A DNA stretch of 64,000 bases from Lachnospiraceae bacterium (lineage in GTDB: Bacteria > Bacillota > Clostridia > Lachnospirales > Lachnospiraceae): positions 1-64,000 of the forward strand of contig JAUNGD010000006.1 of assembly GCA_030524705.1 (NCBI GenBank), read 5' to 3'. Under the pieces are notes generated by a model, which was not told the origin of the DNA, did not search any database, and saw only the letters and a list, made by a program, of their open reading frames with translations. Within the stretch, counting starts at the first letter, position 1, and every line of letters starts with the position of its first letter. Positions 45,738 through 53,925 of the stretch are shown piece after piece. Made by a program: the position numbers and the translations under genes.

Positions 45738-46625
45738 TCACACCTTCTCGCCTACGTTTTTACCGAGAATACCGGAGGGCTTAATCAGCAGTACGACAAT
45801 CAGAATACTGTAGGTGATAGCCTCATACCAGCCCGGCGCCACGTATACCTTAACGAGAATCTCAATCAGTCCGATGATCAGTCCCCCCAGCATTGCACCG
45901 GGAATGACTCCGATGCCGCCCAGCACGGCCGCGATAAAAGCTTTAATGCCCATCATGGAGCCCATATCCGTCGTACATCTCGGATATGTGGAGCAGTACA
46001 TCATTGCCGCCACAGCCGCCAGAGCCGAACCGATGGCAAAGGTGATCGTAATGATCTTATCCACATTAATCCCCACAATGGTCGCAGCCTCCCGATCCTG
46101 GGGCACCGCCCGCATTGCCTTTCCGAGCTTCGTCGTCTGCACAAAAAGCGTCAGGATGACCATAATGGCAATTCCGATTCCCAGAGTCAGCAGATATTTC
46201 ATCTGGATCTTGGCTCCGAAAATCTCGATCATAGGAAGGTCGAAGATCTTAACCACTGTCTTGGGGTTGCCGCCGAACAGAACCATCGCCAGATTTTCCA
46301 GGAAAACGCTCATGGCAAGAGCTGTAATCAGCGCTGAGATGGAGCCTGAGTTACGCACCGGCTTGTATGCGATCCGCTCTACCAGGACGCCTACCACGGT
46401 ACATACGACGATGGCAAGAAGCACCGCCATCCAGGGCGGCATCCCGTAACTGACCATCAAAGGCGCCGTATAAAACATTGTGTACGCTCCCACCATGATG
46501 AAATCACCGTGGGCAAAATTGATCATACGCAAAATACCGTATACCATCGTATAACCAAGAGCAATCAGCGCATAGATAGCGCCCTGATTCAATCCATTTA
46601 TGATACTTTGTATTAATATTGACAC
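45738..46625 (-). CDS. livH: Branched-chain amino-acid ABC permease LivH (copy 2)
   Basis: This 295-residue permease opens with the LivH pattern INGLNQGAIYALIALGYTMVYGILRMINFAHGD and has KLGKAMRAVPQDREAATIVGIN and VLGGIGVIPGAMLGG. The start is put at GTG 46625 with GGAGG 6 bases upstream. The frame extends 14 codons further without a ribosome site. A 135-base gap to the binding-protein gene carries GC-rich repeats (near 46655-46745) that may form a processing hairpin. Confidence 0.93.
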   Translation of the reverse strand: MSILIQSIINGLNQGAIYALIALGYTMVYGILRMINFAHGDFIMVGAYTMFYTAPLMVSYGMPPWMAVLLAIVVCTVVGVLVERIAYKPVRNSGSISALITALAMSVFLENLAMVLFGGNPKTVVKIFDLPMIEIFGAKIQMKYLLTLGIGIAIMVILTLFVQTTKLGKAMRAVPQDREAATIVGINVDKIITITFAIGSALAAVAAMMYCSTYPRCTTDMGSMMGIKAFIAAVLGGIGVIPGAMLGGLIIGLIEILVKVYVAPGWYEAITYSILIVVLLIKPSGILGKNVGEKV

Positions 46626-46760
46626 TGTTTTCCTCCCTCTAAGCTCCGCGGCAGCCGGAAAAAGCACGGCTTTCGGGCTGCTTCCGGCTGCTGCGAAACT
46701 CTCTTTTAAAGAAAGGTTCCTGCCGGAAATCCTTCCGGCAAGAACCTGAGCTTCGCTATT

Positions 46761-47909
46761 TTATGCTTCCGGTGCGATTGTCTGCAGCCATTTGATTTTT
46801 CCGTCTTCATATGTATTTACAACTACCGGCTTGATCGCATCACCCTTCTCATCCAGATAGATGTCTCCTGCCACACCGCTGAACTTCATCTCCGTCATAC
46901 CGCTTACAAGAGAAGCCGTGTCAGAGCCGCCGCCATTCTTTGCCGCCTCTACCAGCATATACATTGCATCATAGTACAGAGCTGCGCAGGCATTCAGGCT
47001 TTCATCGCCGTATTTCTCTGTATACTTGGTTACAAATTCCTGAACCGCAGGAGCCGTATCCTCGGATGAATAATGGTTCGTAAAGTAGCAATCCACGAAA
47101 TAATCTTCCAGACCGGAGGTGTCTGCGCCGTCCCAGCCGTCGCCGCCCATGATCGCTCCTTCAAAGCCGGCGTCTCTTACCTGCTGTACAAGAAGCGGTA
47201 CGGTATCCAGGAAGCACGGATAGAATACAAAGTCTGCTCCGGAACCTACTGCCTGAGTTGCCTGAGCGGTAAAGTCCGTATCTGTTGTGGTACACTCACC
47301 TACGTATGCTACTTCAATTCCCAGCGCCTCCGCGCTTTCAATAAATGCATCCTTCAGGCCGTTGGAGTAGTCATCGTCCTTTGCGTAGATCACTGCCGCT
47401 GTTGTAAAGCCCTGCTCATTTGCAAACTGAGCCGCCATCTTGCCCTGATACGGATCAATAAAGCAGTTACGGAAAATCGTCGGTCCGATTTCTGTTACCT
47501 GGGAATTGGTAGCTCCGGTGGCCAGAAGAAGCATATCGTCCTCAGCGGCCAGCTCTGCCATCGGAAGGGTCACTGCTGAGAAGAAGGAACCAACGATTGC
47601 TTCCGGAGCTTCAGCTTTCAGAGAATTGTATGCATTGACTGCCTGCTTTGCATCCTTAGCATCATCCGCTACCTTTCCGCCGTTTACAATTTCAATCTTG
47701 TACTCGGAATCAGAAGCATTGATTTCTTCTACCGCCATGTCGATCGCATTCTGAGCGCCCTCTCCGTACACTGCAGAGCCGCCGGTCATGGCACATACGG
47801 CGCCGACCTTGATCACATAATCTTCTTCCTCTGCAAATACTGTAGTTCCTGCTGCCATGGATGCTGTCATAGCAATCGCCAGTGTTGCACTAATCACTTT
47901 CTTTTTCAT
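46761..47909 (-). CDS. livJ: Branched-chain amino-acid-binding protein (copy 2)
   Basis: This 382-residue type-1 receptor has a leader ending TTVFA before EEEDY and no lipobox Cys. Peripla_BP_6 features are IKVGAVCAMTGGSAVYGEGAQNAIDMAVEEINA, ATNSQVTEIGPTIFRNCFIDPYQGKMAAQFA and GGDGWDGAD. It is the first gene of the operon livJ-livH-livM-livG-livF-kinase. A strong promoter and a leader hairpin lie upstream. Confidence 0.92.
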   Translation of the reverse strand: MKKKVISATLAIAMTASMAAGTTVFAEEEDYVIKVGAVCAMTGGSAVYGEGAQNAIDMAVEEINASDSEYKIEIVNGGKVADDAKDAKQAVNAYNSLKAEAPEAIVGSFFSAVTLPMAELAAEDDMLLLATGATNSQVTEIGPTIFRNCFIDPYQGKMAAQFANEQGFTTAAVIYAKDDDYSNGLKDAFIESAEALGIEVAYVGECTTTDTDFTAQATQAVGSGADFVFYPCFLDTVPLLVQQVRDAGFEGAIMGGDGWDGADTSGLEDYFVDCYFTNHYSSEDTAPAVQEFVTKYTEKYGDESLNACAALYYDAMYMLVEAAKNGGGSDTASLVSGMTEMKFSGVAGDIYLDEKGDAIKPVVVNTYEDGKIKWLQTIAPEA

Positions 47910-47948
47910 AAGTTCTCCTCCTCATAATAAACTCTGAACATAAGGAAA

Positions 47949-47976
47949 GGCGCCTGATAATCTCTTATCAAACGCC
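47949..47976 (-). promoter_or_regulatory. Leader hairpin upstream of livJ
   Basis: In the livJ leader, nested arms GGCG...CGCC and GATAA...TTATC form a compact hairpin about 13 bases after the predicted transcription start, followed by CTTTCCTT. It may stabilise the message or act as a weak attenuator. Confidence 0.45.
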
Positions 47977-47995
47977 CTCGTTCATCTATGTGACG

Positions 47996-48024
47996 ACTAT
48001 ACCCCAAACTTTCGGTTCTGTCAA
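47996..48024 (-). promoter_or_regulatory. Promoter of liv operon 2
   Basis: On the minus strand TTGACA (48019-48024) and TATAGT (47996-48001) are separated by exactly 17 bases, 87 bases before the livJ start codon. The 396-base gap 47910-48305 holds this promoter, its leader hairpin, the oppositely directed dat promoter and its hairpin. No gene is convincing there. Confidence 0.8.
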
Positions 48025-48194
48025 ATCTGCCGGTTCAGTAGCCTCCTGCCCAATTTTCTGTTTCTTCTATAAATAATGGAACCGTCTTTTTCAATCTTCC
48101 TTCCCTTAAACTTTATCATTATTTTTTCGATAACCAAATTTTTTTGTCTTTCTGCTTCTTTTTGGGAAAAAATTTCCTTTTTTTCAGGAATCAA

Positions 48195-48223
48195 TTGACA
48201 TTTCTTTAAGACCGCTATAAAAT
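48195..48223 (+). promoter_or_regulatory. Promoter of the D-glutamate/5-oxoproline operon
   Basis: TTGACA (48195-48200) and TAAAAT (48218-48223) with a 17-base spacer give a strong sigma-A promoter. The expected start of transcription is near 48230, one base before the hairpin at 48231. Confidence 0.8.
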
Positions 48224-48230
48224 GCAGGCA

Positions 48231-48276
48231 AAGCACACGGCAAGGAGGTCGCACTTCCTGCCGTGTGCTTTTTTAT
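48231..48276 (+). terminator. Promoter-proximal terminator-like hairpin
   Basis: Arms AAGCACACGGCA (48231-48242) and TGCCGTGTGCTT (48259-48270) are perfect complements, followed by four more T, AT and further T. The loop contains AGGAGG. Because the stem begins at the predicted transcript start, it would be an attenuator, or a stabilising 5' hairpin, for the operon at 48306. Confidence 0.7.
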
Positions 48277-48305
48277 TTCTAAAATAAATTTCAGGGAGGC
48301 AGCTT

Positions 48306-49151
48306 ATGAAAACACTGGGATATTATAACGGAACATTCGGTGAGCTTGATGAAATGAGCATTCCTATGAACGACCGTGTCTGCTGGTTCGGAGACGGGGT
48401 CTATGATGCAGGCCCTGCGCGAAATTACAAAATTTTTGCAATTGACGAGCATGTGGACCGCTTTTTTAACAGCGCCGGACTTCTGAAAATTCAGATGCCT
48501 GTCACAAAGCAGGAGCTAAAGGATATTCTTCAGGAAATGGTATTAAAAATGGATACCGGAAACCTCTTCGTATACTATCAGGTCACCCGAGGCAGCGGCA
48601 TTCGCAACCATGTTTTTACGGAAGGCCCCGGAAATCTGTGGATCACCCTTACTCCGGCTGAAATTTCCGATGGTCTTACACCGATCAGGCTTATCACAAC
48701 GGAAGACACACGTTTTTATCACTGCAACATCAAAACATTAAATCTGATTCCTTCCGTCATGGCATCCCAGAGAGCCAGAGAGGCCGGATGTCAGGAATCC
48801 GTTTTCTACCGTCCCGGAGGACGCGTGACAGAATGTGCCCACAGCAATGTACATATCATTCAGGACGGTATGCTGCGCACTGCTCCCACTGATAACCTTA
48901 TCCTTCCGGGCATTGCCCGGGCTCACCTGATCCGTATCTGCAAACAGCTTGGCATCCCGGTAAATGAAACTGCCTTTACACTGGACGACCTCTATCATGC
49001 GGAGGAAGTTATTGTGACCAGTTCCAGCAATCTCTGTCTGTACGCAAATGAAATTGACGGCAGACCCGTGGGCGGAAGACAACCGGACATGCTTGAAACG
49101 ATCCGAAAGGCGCTTCTGGATGAATTTTATGAAGCAACCAAAGAGGCGTAG
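48306..49151 (+). CDS. dat: Class IV PLP aminotransferase, D-amino-acid transaminase type
   Basis: This 281-residue enzyme is the size of D-alanine aminotransferase, which interconverts D-glutamate and 2-oxoglutarate with D-alanine and pyruvate. It opens YYNGTFGELDEMSIPMNDR, has VYYQVTRG, the PLP Lys in CNIKTLN, and VTECAHSNVHII followed by TAPTDNLILPGI. A branched-chain aminotransferase is the main alternative. The neighbours (5-oxoprolinase and D-glutamate cyclase genes) favour D-glutamate. It is the first gene of the operon, 30 bases after a terminator-like hairpin. Confidence 0.88.
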   Translation: MKTLGYYNGTFGELDEMSIPMNDRVCWFGDGVYDAGPARNYKIFAIDEHVDRFFNSAGLLKIQMPVTKQELKDILQEMVLKMDTGNLFVYYQVTRGSGIRNHVFTEGPGNLWITLTPAEISDGLTPIRLITTEDTRFYHCNIKTLNLIPSVMASQRAREAGCQESVFYRPGGRVTECAHSNVHIIQDGMLRTAPTDNLILPGIARAHLIRICKQLGIPVNETAFTLDDLYHAEEVIVTSSSNLCLYANEIDGRPVGGRQPDMLETIRKALLDEFYEATKEA

Positions 49152-49154
49152 CCT

Positions 49155-49895
49155 ATGGAAGGACTTCGAATACTTCCTGCCGGCGACCGGGCGCTGGTAG
49201 CCGAGTTCGGAAATATCATTGATGAAGGGATAAATAATCAGGTTCACGCTTTGGCGAAAAAGCTCGCCTCAGAAGCTGTGCCCGGCGTATTGGAGCTGGT
49301 TCCTACTTTCCGCTCTCTCCTGATCTATTATGATCCTTCTTCCATCACTTACCATGATCTGGCACAAAGGATACGGCAGCTTTCGGAGAGTTCTGCAGCA
49401 GCAGGCAGTTCCGGCAGGCGCATCTGGAGGATTCCCTGCTGCTATGGTTCCCATTTTGGTCCTGACCTCCCGGCTCTGATCCGGTACACGGGATTATCCC
49501 GGGATGAAATTATTGCTATCCACAGCTCTGTGGATTACAAAATATACATGCTTGGATTTTTACCGGGATTTGTCTATCTGGGCGGCCTTGACAACCGGAT
49601 TGAAATCCCCCGGCTGCCTTCGCCCCGGGTTCGGATACCGAAGGGTTCCGTGGGAATCGGCGGAAACCAGACCGGTGTTTATCCCCTGGATTCTCCCGGA
49701 GGCTGGCGGCTGATCGGCAGTACGCCCGTCGATTTTTACGACCCGCAGAGAGAGAAGCCAATTCTCTGCGATGCCGGTGATTATATCCGCTTCGTGCCGA
49801 TTACATCATCAGACTATTATGATATCCGCCAGATGATTCTGCGCGGTACATATCGGCTGACGGTTCAGGAAGGAGGGGGTTCTTATGTCAGTTAA
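49155..49895 (+). CDS. pxpB: 5-oxoprolinase subunit PxpB (KipI family)
   Basis: This 246-residue subunit of the ATP-dependent 5-oxoprolinase opens 5-oxoproline (pyroglutamate) to glutamate together with PxpA and PxpC. It has an N-terminal ferredoxin-like part (GDRALVAEFG) and a C-terminal cyclophilin-like domain with YKIYMLGFLPGFVYLGGL, IPRLPSPRVRIPKGSVGIGG and TGVYPLDSPGGWRLIG. In B. subtilis the homologue KipI also inhibits a sporulation kinase. It is 3 bases after dat and overlaps pxpC by 11 bases. Confidence 0.93.
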   Translation: MEGLRILPAGDRALVAEFGNIIDEGINNQVHALAKKLASEAVPGVLELVPTFRSLLIYYDPSSITYHDLAQRIRQLSESSAAAGSSGRRIWRIPCCYGSHFGPDLPALIRYTGLSRDEIIAIHSSVDYKIYMLGFLPGFVYLGGLDNRIEIPRLPSPRVRIPKGSVGIGGNQTGVYPLDSPGGWRLIGSTPVDFYDPQREKPILCDAGDYIRFVPITSSDYYDIRQMILRGTYRLTVQEGGGSYVS

Positions 49896-50775
49896 AGTCC
49901 TGGTTCCCGGACCGCTTACTACAATACAGGATCTGGGCCGTTTCGGTTATCAGAAATCCGGTATTCCATGTTCCGGAGTCATGGATCAGCAGGCATACCG
50001 GGCCGCCAACGAGCTGCTGGGCAACTGCCACGGCGAAGCAGTTCTGGAACATACGTTGATCGGCGGCAGCTACTATTTTGACTCCGATACAGTCATCGCC
50101 CTTACCGGCGCCGACATGGCAGCCTCTCTAAACGGTTCCCCCTGTCCCGTCGGGCGTCCGGTTCCCATCCGCGCCGGAGATACCCTTTCCCTTGGCATTG
50201 CTAAACGAGGATGCCGGACATATCTGGCAGCGGCCGGCGGCTTTGATGTACCTCCGGTTCTGGGAAGCCGTTCTACAAATCTGAAGTGCGGATTCGGCGG
50301 ATATCAGGGCCGTGCCCTGGCTTCTGGAGATGTTCTGAAACTTGGCATACCAGGGGTACCCTACGAAAAAATAAAGGAGAACCGGATCCCATGCCCGGAC
50401 TATCCTTCCGATATAATCGTTCGGGTCATAGAAGGCCCTCAGGCGGAGCTTTTCACACCGCAGGGGCTGGATACCTTTTACTCCGCTTCCTACACGGTAT
50501 CGGAGCAAAGTGACCGAATGGGCTGCCGCCTAAATGGTACAGCCATCGAAAGCATCCATGGAACAGACATCGTCTCCGATGGCATCGTATTTGGCTCGGT
50601 ACAGGTCACCTCTTCCGGACAGCCCATCGTACTGATGGCAGACCGGCAGACCACCGGGGGATACGCCAAAATCGCTACTGTGATCACAGAAGACCTGCCG
50701 CTGCTGGCTCAGGCCCGGCCGGGAGACACGATATATTTTAAAAAACAGCCATTTTCATCAGGAGGTCAGCTATGA
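49885..50775 (+). CDS. pxpC: 5-oxoprolinase subunit PxpC (KipA/biotin-dependent carboxyltransferase family)
   Basis: This 296-residue partner of PxpB has VPGPLTTIQDLGRFGYQKSGIPCSGVMDQQAYRAAN at the start, ALTGADMAASLNG, YLAAAGGFDVPPVLGSRSTN and a late SDRMGCRLNG with GGYAKIATV. It is somewhat shorter than the usual 310-340 residues. GGAGG lies 9 bases before ATG. It overlaps the next gene by 4 bases. Confidence 0.93.
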   Translation: MSVKVLVPGPLTTIQDLGRFGYQKSGIPCSGVMDQQAYRAANELLGNCHGEAVLEHTLIGGSYYFDSDTVIALTGADMAASLNGSPCPVGRPVPIRAGDTLSLGIAKRGCRTYLAAAGGFDVPPVLGSRSTNLKCGFGGYQGRALASGDVLKLGIPGVPYEKIKENRIPCPDYPSDIIVRVIEGPQAELFTPQGLDTFYSASYTVSEQSDRMGCRLNGTAIESIHGTDIVSDGIVFGSVQVTSSGQPIVLMADRQTTGGYAKIATVITEDLPLLAQARPGDTIYFKKQPFSSGGQL

Positions 50776-51557
50776 ATTATTCCGATATGAAGCCCAGGGA
50801 AGTTCGGGCACTCATCCGGGAGGGGAAGATTACGGGCCCCACTGCCGGAATGTGCGCCGGCTATGCCCAGGCAAACCTCGTCATTCTGCCAAAGGAACTG
50901 GCGTATGATTTTCTTTTATTTACTCAGCGCAATCCGAAATCCTGTCCGCTCCTGGAGGTCAGTGATACCGGCAGCCGTTTTTTGCATACCATCGCCGACG
51001 GCGCTGACGTCACCACCGATATTCCCCGTTACCGGGTATACCGGGATGGTATACTCACAGAGGAACGAACCGATATCTCCGGCCTGTGGCGTCCTGACTT
51101 TGTCAGCTTCCTGATCGGCTGCAGCTTTTCCTTTGAAGCTGCTCTTCTCGATGCGAATGTTCCCGTCCGCCATATCGAAGAGAATCGAAATGTTCCTATG
51201 TATAAAACAAATATCCCCTGTATATCCGCCGGCAGCTTTCATGGCACAATGGTAGTCAGTATGCGCCCTGTTCCTCATGAGCTGGTTCCAAAGGCCGTAC
51301 TGATTACCGGAGAGATGCCCCGGGTCCATGGAGCCCCTATACACATCGGGACACCGGAGGCTATTGGCATTTCGGATCTTTCACATCCTGACTTCGGAGA
51401 TATGGTCACGATCCGCGATGGAGAGGTACCGGTCTTCTGGCCCTGCGGTGTCACTCCTCAGAATGTAGTCATGGAGTCCAGACCGCCTCTGGCGATCACC
51501 CATGCTCCTGGGCATATGCTTATCACAGATGTCAAGAACACAGAATTGAAATATTGA
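50772..51557 (+). CDS. DUF1445 (YcsI) family protein, putative hydro-lyase, N-terminal half of D-glutamate-cyclase-type proteins
   Basis: This 261-residue protein is a clear YcsI/DUF1445 member: PREVRALIREGKITGPTAGMCAGYAQANLVILPKELAYDFLLF, then FLIGCSFSFEAALL, VPMYKTNIPC, a GTMVVSMRPVP motif, and FWPCGVTPQNV with THAPGHMLITD. In mammalian D-glutamate cyclase (DGLUCY) this domain precedes the cyclase domain (DUF4392) in one chain. Here the DUF4392 protein is a separate gene two positions downstream. AGGAGG precedes the ATGA overlap with pxpC. The exact reaction of DUF1445 alone is not established. Confidence 0.9.
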   Translation: MNYSDMKPREVRALIREGKITGPTAGMCAGYAQANLVILPKELAYDFLLFTQRNPKSCPLLEVSDTGSRFLHTIADGADVTTDIPRYRVYRDGILTEERTDISGLWRPDFVSFLIGCSFSFEAALLDANVPVRHIEENRNVPMYKTNIPCISAGSFHGTMVVSMRPVPHELVPKAVLITGEMPRVHGAPIHIGTPEAIGISDLSHPDFGDMVTIRDGEVPVFWPCGVTPQNVVMESRPPLAITHAPGHMLITDVKNTELKY

Positions 51558-51632
51558 CACGCCTTTTGAAAAACTCAACGGTATTACCGGAATTCAACGG
51601 TTTTTACGAAATAAGACATGGGAGGAATTTTT

Positions 51633-52415
51633 ATGCGTCAGATTGATTTGAACTGCGACCTCGGCGAAAGCTTCGGCAACTATAAATGCGGCATGGATGA
51701 AGAGGTTCTTCCTTTTATCACCTCCGCCAATGTGGCCTGTGGTTTTCACGCTTCAGACCCTCTGGTTATGCAGCAGACTGTTTCCGCTGCCCGTGAAAAT
51801 CATGTGCGTGTCGGCGCACACCCCGGCTTTCAGGACCTTGTAGGGTTCGGACGGCGGGCTATGAGCCTTCCGGCAAAAGAAATTACCGCCATTGTGGAAT
51901 ATCAGATTGGTGCACTAAATGCGTTCTGTGCCGCAAATAAAATAAAACTCCAGCATGTAAAACCCCACGGCGCCCTCTACAATATGGCAGTCAGGGATGA
52001 GGTCATCGCACAGGCCATCTGCGAAGGCATTGCCGCCGTAGATCCTGATCTGATTCTGCTGGCTCCGGCCGGCAGTGAGATGATCCTGGCTGCCGAACGG
52101 CTGGGGCTCGCGGCGGCAAAAGAGGTATTCGCCGACCGTGCTTATGAGGAGGACGGTTCACTGGTATCCCGCAGCAAACCTGGGGCAATGATTACTGATG
52201 AAGCTTCCGCCATCCGGCGTGTCCTTCAGATAGTTCAAAAGGGAACAGTAACAGCCATCACAGGAAAGGAGATTGAAGTTGAAGCGGATTCTGTCTGCGT
52301 TCATGGCGACAGTCCCTCCGCCCTCGCTTTCGTCAAACAGATTCACTTGTCACTTGTTCAGGAAGGAATTTTACTGGCACCTATGAGCCAGGTCATTTCC
52401 GCTCCCACAGAATAA
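51633..52415 (+). CDS. pxpA: 5-oxoprolinase subunit PxpA (LamB/YcsF family)
   Basis: This 260-residue TIM-barrel-like subunit completes the 5-oxoprolinase. Signature stretches are IDLNCDLGESFGNY, ITSANVACGFHASDP, VGAHPGFQDLVGFGRR and the LQHVKPHGALYN motif. The ATG at 51633 has GGAGG 7 bases upstream. An ATG 5 codons earlier is too close to that site. It lies between the DUF1445 and DUF4392 genes. Confidence 0.94.
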   Translation: MRQIDLNCDLGESFGNYKCGMDEEVLPFITSANVACGFHASDPLVMQQTVSAARENHVRVGAHPGFQDLVGFGRRAMSLPAKEITAIVEYQIGALNAFCAANKIKLQHVKPHGALYNMAVRDEVIAQAICEGIAAVDPDLILLAPAGSEMILAAERLGLAAAKEVFADRAYEEDGSLVSRSKPGAMITDEASAIRRVLQIVQKGTVTAITGKEIEVEADSVCVHGDSPSALAFVKQIHLSLVQEGILLAPMSQVISAPTE

Positions 52416-52434
52416 AACATACGAGGTGATCATT

Positions 52435-53307
52435 ATGTCCAATGCAGCCCGCTGCCTTCCACCATCTGACCGCGATTATTCCATTGAAGATATTGTACTG
52501 CGGTATTCCGGCCGGGGAATGACAATTCTTCAGCGATATCTCCACTCCGGTTACTGCGACAGAGCGGCAAAAAAGCTTTTGGCGTTGGAGCGCGGCAATA
52601 TCTTGCTGACTACGGGCTTTTGCGTATCCGGCAGAGCCGAAACCGACGGACCGCCCGGAACGGTCATCCTCGCCCATGCGCTGAAAAAGCTCGGCTTCCA
52701 TCCTGCCATTGTGACAGATCAGATCTGCCGCGGGCTCTTTGAGTCTGAAGGCTTTCCGGTGGAATATGCCGCCGTGGATGCGGATGCTCGTATTTACCAG
52801 AAACTTTTGGATCGCTACCGCCCGGTCTGCCTCATCGCCATTGAGCGCTGCGGCCGGAACCTGGAAGAAGATTATGCAAATATGAAGGGAATCAGCATTG
52901 CCCGCCAGACGGCACAGATTGATATTATGTTCGACCTGGCGGCCCGGGAAGGAATCCTGACCATCGGGATCGGCGATGGAGGCAATGAAATCGGCATGGG
53001 AAATCTTAAAGATGTGATTGAAGAAAAGCTGAGCCTGATCCCATGTACGGTCAAAGTCAATGAACTGATCATAGCCACTACCTCCAACTGGGGAGCGTAC
53101 GCTCTGGCCGCCTCTCTGTCCATAAAAAAGCACCAGCATCTGCTGATGTCCTACCACGAGTTAGCCGAATATCTGGAGCGGATCGTTGCCCTGGGCTGCA
53201 TCGACGGCGTTACCAAAAAGCAGGAACCCAGCGTTGACGGCTTTCCGCCGGAGATCGAACGTGAAATTCTCGGGACACTGCATCTGATTTCTTCGGCAGC
53301 CTCCTGA
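52435..53307 (+). CDS. D-glutamate cyclase C-terminal domain protein (DUF4392)
   Basis: This 290-residue protein matches the DUF4392 domain, the catalytic half of mammalian mitochondrial D-glutamate cyclase, which interconverts D-glutamate and 5-oxo-D-proline. Recognisable parts are ILLTTGFCVSGRAETDGPPGTVILAHAL, the IAIERCGRNLEEDYANMKG motif and TIGIGDGGNEIGMGNLKD, a conserved glycine- and acid-rich loop, then TSNWGAYALAA. The start at 52435 lies 6 bases after GAGGTG. Function is inferred from the mammalian enzyme and from the neighbouring 5-oxoprolinase and D-amino-acid transaminase genes. Confidence 0.88.
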   Translation: MSNAARCLPPSDRDYSIEDIVLRYSGRGMTILQRYLHSGYCDRAAKKLLALERGNILLTTGFCVSGRAETDGPPGTVILAHALKKLGFHPAIVTDQICRGLFESEGFPVEYAAVDADARIYQKLLDRYRPVCLIAIERCGRNLEEDYANMKGISIARQTAQIDIMFDLAAREGILTIGIGDGGNEIGMGNLKDVIEEKLSLIPCTVKVNELIIATTSNWGAYALAASLSIKKHQHLLMSYHELAEYLERIVALGCIDGVTKKQEPSVDGFPPEIEREILGTLHLISSAAS

Positions 53308-53431
53308 CGCTTCCGGCAGTTTGCCATTTCCGGCAGGATCCCGTTTTTCGACGGCTCCTTGACCGATATACGTTACCCGTTTTCTGACATATCACTCCTG
53401 GGTATGTCACAGCTTAGAAAGGAATTTAGAT

Positions 53432-53893
53432 ATGGATGCACTTGATCACAAAATTCTGTCACTTTTAAAACAAAATGCCCGTGTAAAAGCATCTGAGATC
53501 AGCCGTGAAGTCCACCTATCCGTCTCCTCGGTTATCGAACGGATCCGTAAGCTGGAAGCCTCCGGCGTGATCCAGTCCTATACGATCATCACAGACGAAG
53601 CGCTGATTGGCAACGATCTGACCGCCCTGATGGAGATCAGTCTGGAGCACCCGCGTTTTACAGAAGATTTCGTACGCTATGTGCACAAGAACCCCCATAT
53701 CGTTTCCTGCTATTATCTCACCGGGGAATTTGATTATATGCTTAAGATCTGCTGTCATTCTTCCAGAGAGCTGGAGGAAATCCATCGCGAGATCAAACAG
53801 CAGGATGGTGTACGCATGACTAAAACTCATTATGTACTGCGCACAGAAAAAAATATCTATTCTTCCCTGCCGGATGATCCGGGGGAAAAATAG
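53432..53893 (+). CDS. Lrp/AsnC-family transcriptional regulator
   Basis: This 153-residue regulator has an N-terminal helix-turn-helix (KILSLLKQNARVKASEISREVHLSVSSVIERI) and a C-terminal RAM domain that binds amino acids (the ALMEISLEHPRF strand and GEFDYMLKICC). It follows the DUF4392 gene by 124 bases in the same direction, so it probably responds to an amino acid of this pathway (D- or L-glutamate or 5-oxoproline) and controls the operon. The binding site is not visible by eye. Confidence 0.9.
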   Translation: MDALDHKILSLLKQNARVKASEISREVHLSVSSVIERIRKLEASGVIQSYTIITDEALIGNDLTALMEISLEHPRFTEDFVRYVHKNPHIVSCYYLTGEFDYMLKICCHSSRELEEIHREIKQQDGVRMTKTHYVLRTEKNIYSSLPDDPGEK

Positions 53894-53925
53894 ATATTTT
53901 CAAATACTAATTATAATTATAGTTA

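Noticed and set aside
48021..48254. 77-codon minus-strand frame in the gap between livJ and dat
   Set aside because: It covers the promoter elements of both operons and the dat leader hairpin and has no ribosome binding site.
53894..53925. AT-rich near-palindrome between the Lrp gene and metI
   Set aside because: Only A/T pairs, no GC stem and no T tail, so not supportable as a terminator.
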